Virus record (IMG/VR): IMGVR_UViG_3300044612_000951
Coordinates: 1 to 24,134 of that record
Source: a virus
Strand: one strand, 5' to 3'
DNA length: 24,134 nt
Position numbers and translations under genes: made by a program. Positions 22,951 through 24,134 of this stretch are shown one piece after another; positions within the stretch are counted from its first letter, which is position 1; the number at the start of each line of letters is the position of its first letter. A model generated the notes under the pieces. That model ran no database searches and was not told where the DNA came from. It saw nothing but the letters and a program-made list of their open reading frames with translations.

Positions 22951-23631
22951 ATGATTAAAGTATCTATTATAAAGAGTAGCCAAGTCACTAACGAAGCACA
23001 GTTTCCTTCACAAGAAGCTGCACAAGCTTGGCTCGATTATCACGAAGGTATTGGCTCTTTTGGACAGAAAGAGGGATTCGTAGAGCAGCCGTTCGAGGTT
23101 TCTCCTGCTGTTTATGCAGAAGAAGGAGATTTGCTTATTCCTGCACAGGTTGAACTCCAAGAAGTTGAAATTACTCCAGCAGTATATGGAGTCGAGGGTG
23201 ATCTAGTTGAACCAGCTCATTACGAAATGGTAGAAGTAGAAATTGCTCCAGCTATATATGCTTTGGGTGGAGAAATACTTGTTCCAGCTCAGTATGAAAT
23301 GCAAGAGGTTTTTGTTCCAGGATATTCTGTACAAATAGAGGATAAAACTGCTGAAATGGCAGCCGAGGCTTTAAAGCAGGCTAGAATCGCTCGCGGGAAA
23401 GAAGACAGACAGAAATGTGAAAATGCATTAGATTTGATCGCTGGTTACAATAGAGAGAGAACTCTAACTATTGAACAAATTACTCAAATGCAACAAACTT
23501 TTGCTCAAGCCGAGGCTTTACTTCGTGCTAATAGACCAGATTTTGCTAAACAGGTTATTCAAGCTATACAACCAGATGGTACTTTAATTACATCTGAAAT
23601 GAAAGCTGACGTTTTAGCTATTCTGGAGTAA
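22951..23631 (+). CDS. Tail-fibre accessory protein with three 24-residue repeats
   Basis: This 226-residue protein starts two bases after the fibre stop. Residues 51-122 are three back-to-back 24-residue repeats of the form (S/T/A)PA(V/I)Y---GDL--PA-YEMQEVEI. A helical C-terminal domain follows (about 130-226): QARIARGKEDRQKCENALDL, RTLTIEQITQMQQTF, EALLRANRPDFAKQVI. I recognise this C-terminal domain from proteins encoded right after tail fibres in many phages. A fibre chaperone, adaptor or shaft partner is possible; the function is not established to my knowledge. Confidence 0.68.
   Translation: MIKVSIIKSSQVTNEAQFPSQEAAQAWLDYHEGIGSFGQKEGFVEQPFEVSPAVYAEEGDLLIPAQVELQEVEITPAVYGVEGDLVEPAHYEMVEVEIAPAIYALGGEILVPAQYEMQEVFVPGYSVQIEDKTAEMAAEALKQARIARGKEDRQKCENALDLIAGYNRERTLTIEQITQMQQTFAQAEALLRANRPDFAKQVIQAIQPDGTLITSEMKADVLAILE
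23101..23316 (+). repeat. Three exact-length 72-base coding repeats
   Basis: Three consecutive 72-base units encode 24-residue repeats with no gaps: residues 51-74, 75-98 and 99-122. The PA-(V/I)-Y, G(D/E) and PA-x-x-E-(L/M)-x-E-V positions are constant. The units differ at many DNA positions. Confidence 0.85.
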
Positions 23632-23633
23632 AA

Positions 23634-24134
23634 ATGAGTCAACCATTAATATATGGTTTAAATAGACAGATCACTACTATAGGCAGTCTTGGTATTGGTT
23701 TAGTAAAAGACGAATCTAGAGTTCGTTTTGTGACTAGTTTTTGTGGTCCAGCGAACGTTTTTAGAGTGCGGGCTAGAATAACTGGTCAGGGAAGTTGGAA
23801 TACTTTAGTAGATTTGACTGGAAATGTCAATGAAGTTGTAGATGTTTTTACTTGGGATGAAATAGAAGTTGTATGTTTAGTGTATGACTCTACTGAATCT
23901 AGTGTAAAAATAGTTGCAACAAGCTTTGACAACGCTTTGGGACCTCTTTTTAGACTCCCGGACGACACAGAAGTTGAAGGTAGCATAGTTACTTTTACTT
24001 CTAGTGATAATTCTGTAACCATTACTGGCGATTCAGTAACTGGAGTTATAGATTTTGTTGCTATCGGCGGTGGTGCGGCTTCAAAATATACGCAAGAGTT
24101 TGATAATACCTCAGATTGGACATTAAATGGTGCT
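23634..24134 (+). CDS. 5' part of another virion or tail-fibre gene (partial, 167 codons)
   Basis: The ATG at 23634 lies two bases after the previous stop, with GGAG inside the previous gene about seven bases upstream. The frame is open to the window edge. The visible part begins MSQPLIYGLNRQITT, followed by a beta-rich region (ITGQGSWNTLVDLTG, WDEIEVVCLVYD) and a Gly/Ser-rich linker. This kind of N-terminal domain, a short sandwich that ends before FVAIGGGAA, is typical of tail-fibre or appendage proteins. The terminal YTQEFDNTSDW looks like the start of another beta domain. It belongs to the same operon as the fibre. Confidence 0.75.
   Translation, partial: MSQPLIYGLNRQITTIGSLGIGLVKDESRVRFVTSFCGPANVFRVRARITGQGSWNTLVDLTGNVNEVVDVFTWDEIEVVCLVYDSTESSVKIVATSFDNALGPLFRLPDDTEVEGSIVTFTSSDNSVTITGDSVTGVIDFVAIGGGAASKYTQEFDNTSDWTLNGA

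Noticed and set aside
1-24134. CRISPR array, insertion sequence, integrase or attachment site
   Set aside because: No regularly spaced direct repeats of CRISPR type, no terminal inverted repeats with transposase and no recombinase gene were seen.

Overview
The window is one densely packed stretch of a tailed double-stranded DNA phage genome, covering packaging, head and tail-fibre genes. Every supported gene lies on the + strand. The DNA is AT-rich. Three kinds of murein-active enzyme (an M15 peptidase, a lytic transglycosylase and a permuted NlpC/P60-like hydrolase) and an exported trypsin-like protease point to a Gram-negative host. No tape-measure, tail-tube or sheath gene is visible between portal and tail fibre, so a short-tailed (podovirus-like) virion is the best guess. 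Nothing suggests a temperate lifestyle: no integrase, repressor or attachment site is seen.

Layout. 1-2230: the end of an unknown gene, a pair of small hairpins, a zinc-finger/HNH endonuclease pair, an unknown gene, an M15 endolysin-type peptidase and a 165-residue ATPase resembling a stand-alone terminase ATPase domain. 2231-4540: a two-helix membrane protein (holin candidate), a coiled-coil protein in the small-terminase position and the full-length large terminase. 4541-14786: a signal-anchored serine protease, the portal, a lytic transglycosylase, then a run of virion proteins ending in an NlpC/P60-like enzyme and a 53-residue membrane peptide. 14787-17594: scaffold, a terminator, a probable decoration protein, the major capsid protein and a strong terminator. 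17595-24134: an adaptor-like protein, a 1594-residue tail fibre built from repeated domains, a repeat-bearing accessory protein and the start of another virion gene that runs off the window.

Expression. The 9-base word TTAACAACT occurs seven times, always on the coding strand. Six copies sit in front of gene blocks (before 224, 2261/2299, 4580, 14848, 15943 and 17653) and one lies inside a gene at 9314. In all seven, a 6-base AT-rich stretch (one copy less so) is followed by a purine. The spacing resembles promoters of single-subunit phage RNA polymerases more than host sigma-70 promoters, so these copies probably define the phage's own transcription units. Two terminators flank the decoration/capsid unit: one directly upstream of its promoter and one directly after the capsid gene. 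Many neighbouring genes share the stop-start overlap TAATG, implying translational coupling.

The most unusual points are the TTAACAACT promoter set, the miniature second terminase-like ATPase upstream of the real terminase, the exported serine protease between terminase and portal, a high-GC mosaic block inside the 780-residue virion protein, and about four diverged jelly-roll-like repeats plus a terminal C1q-like domain in the giant fibre.
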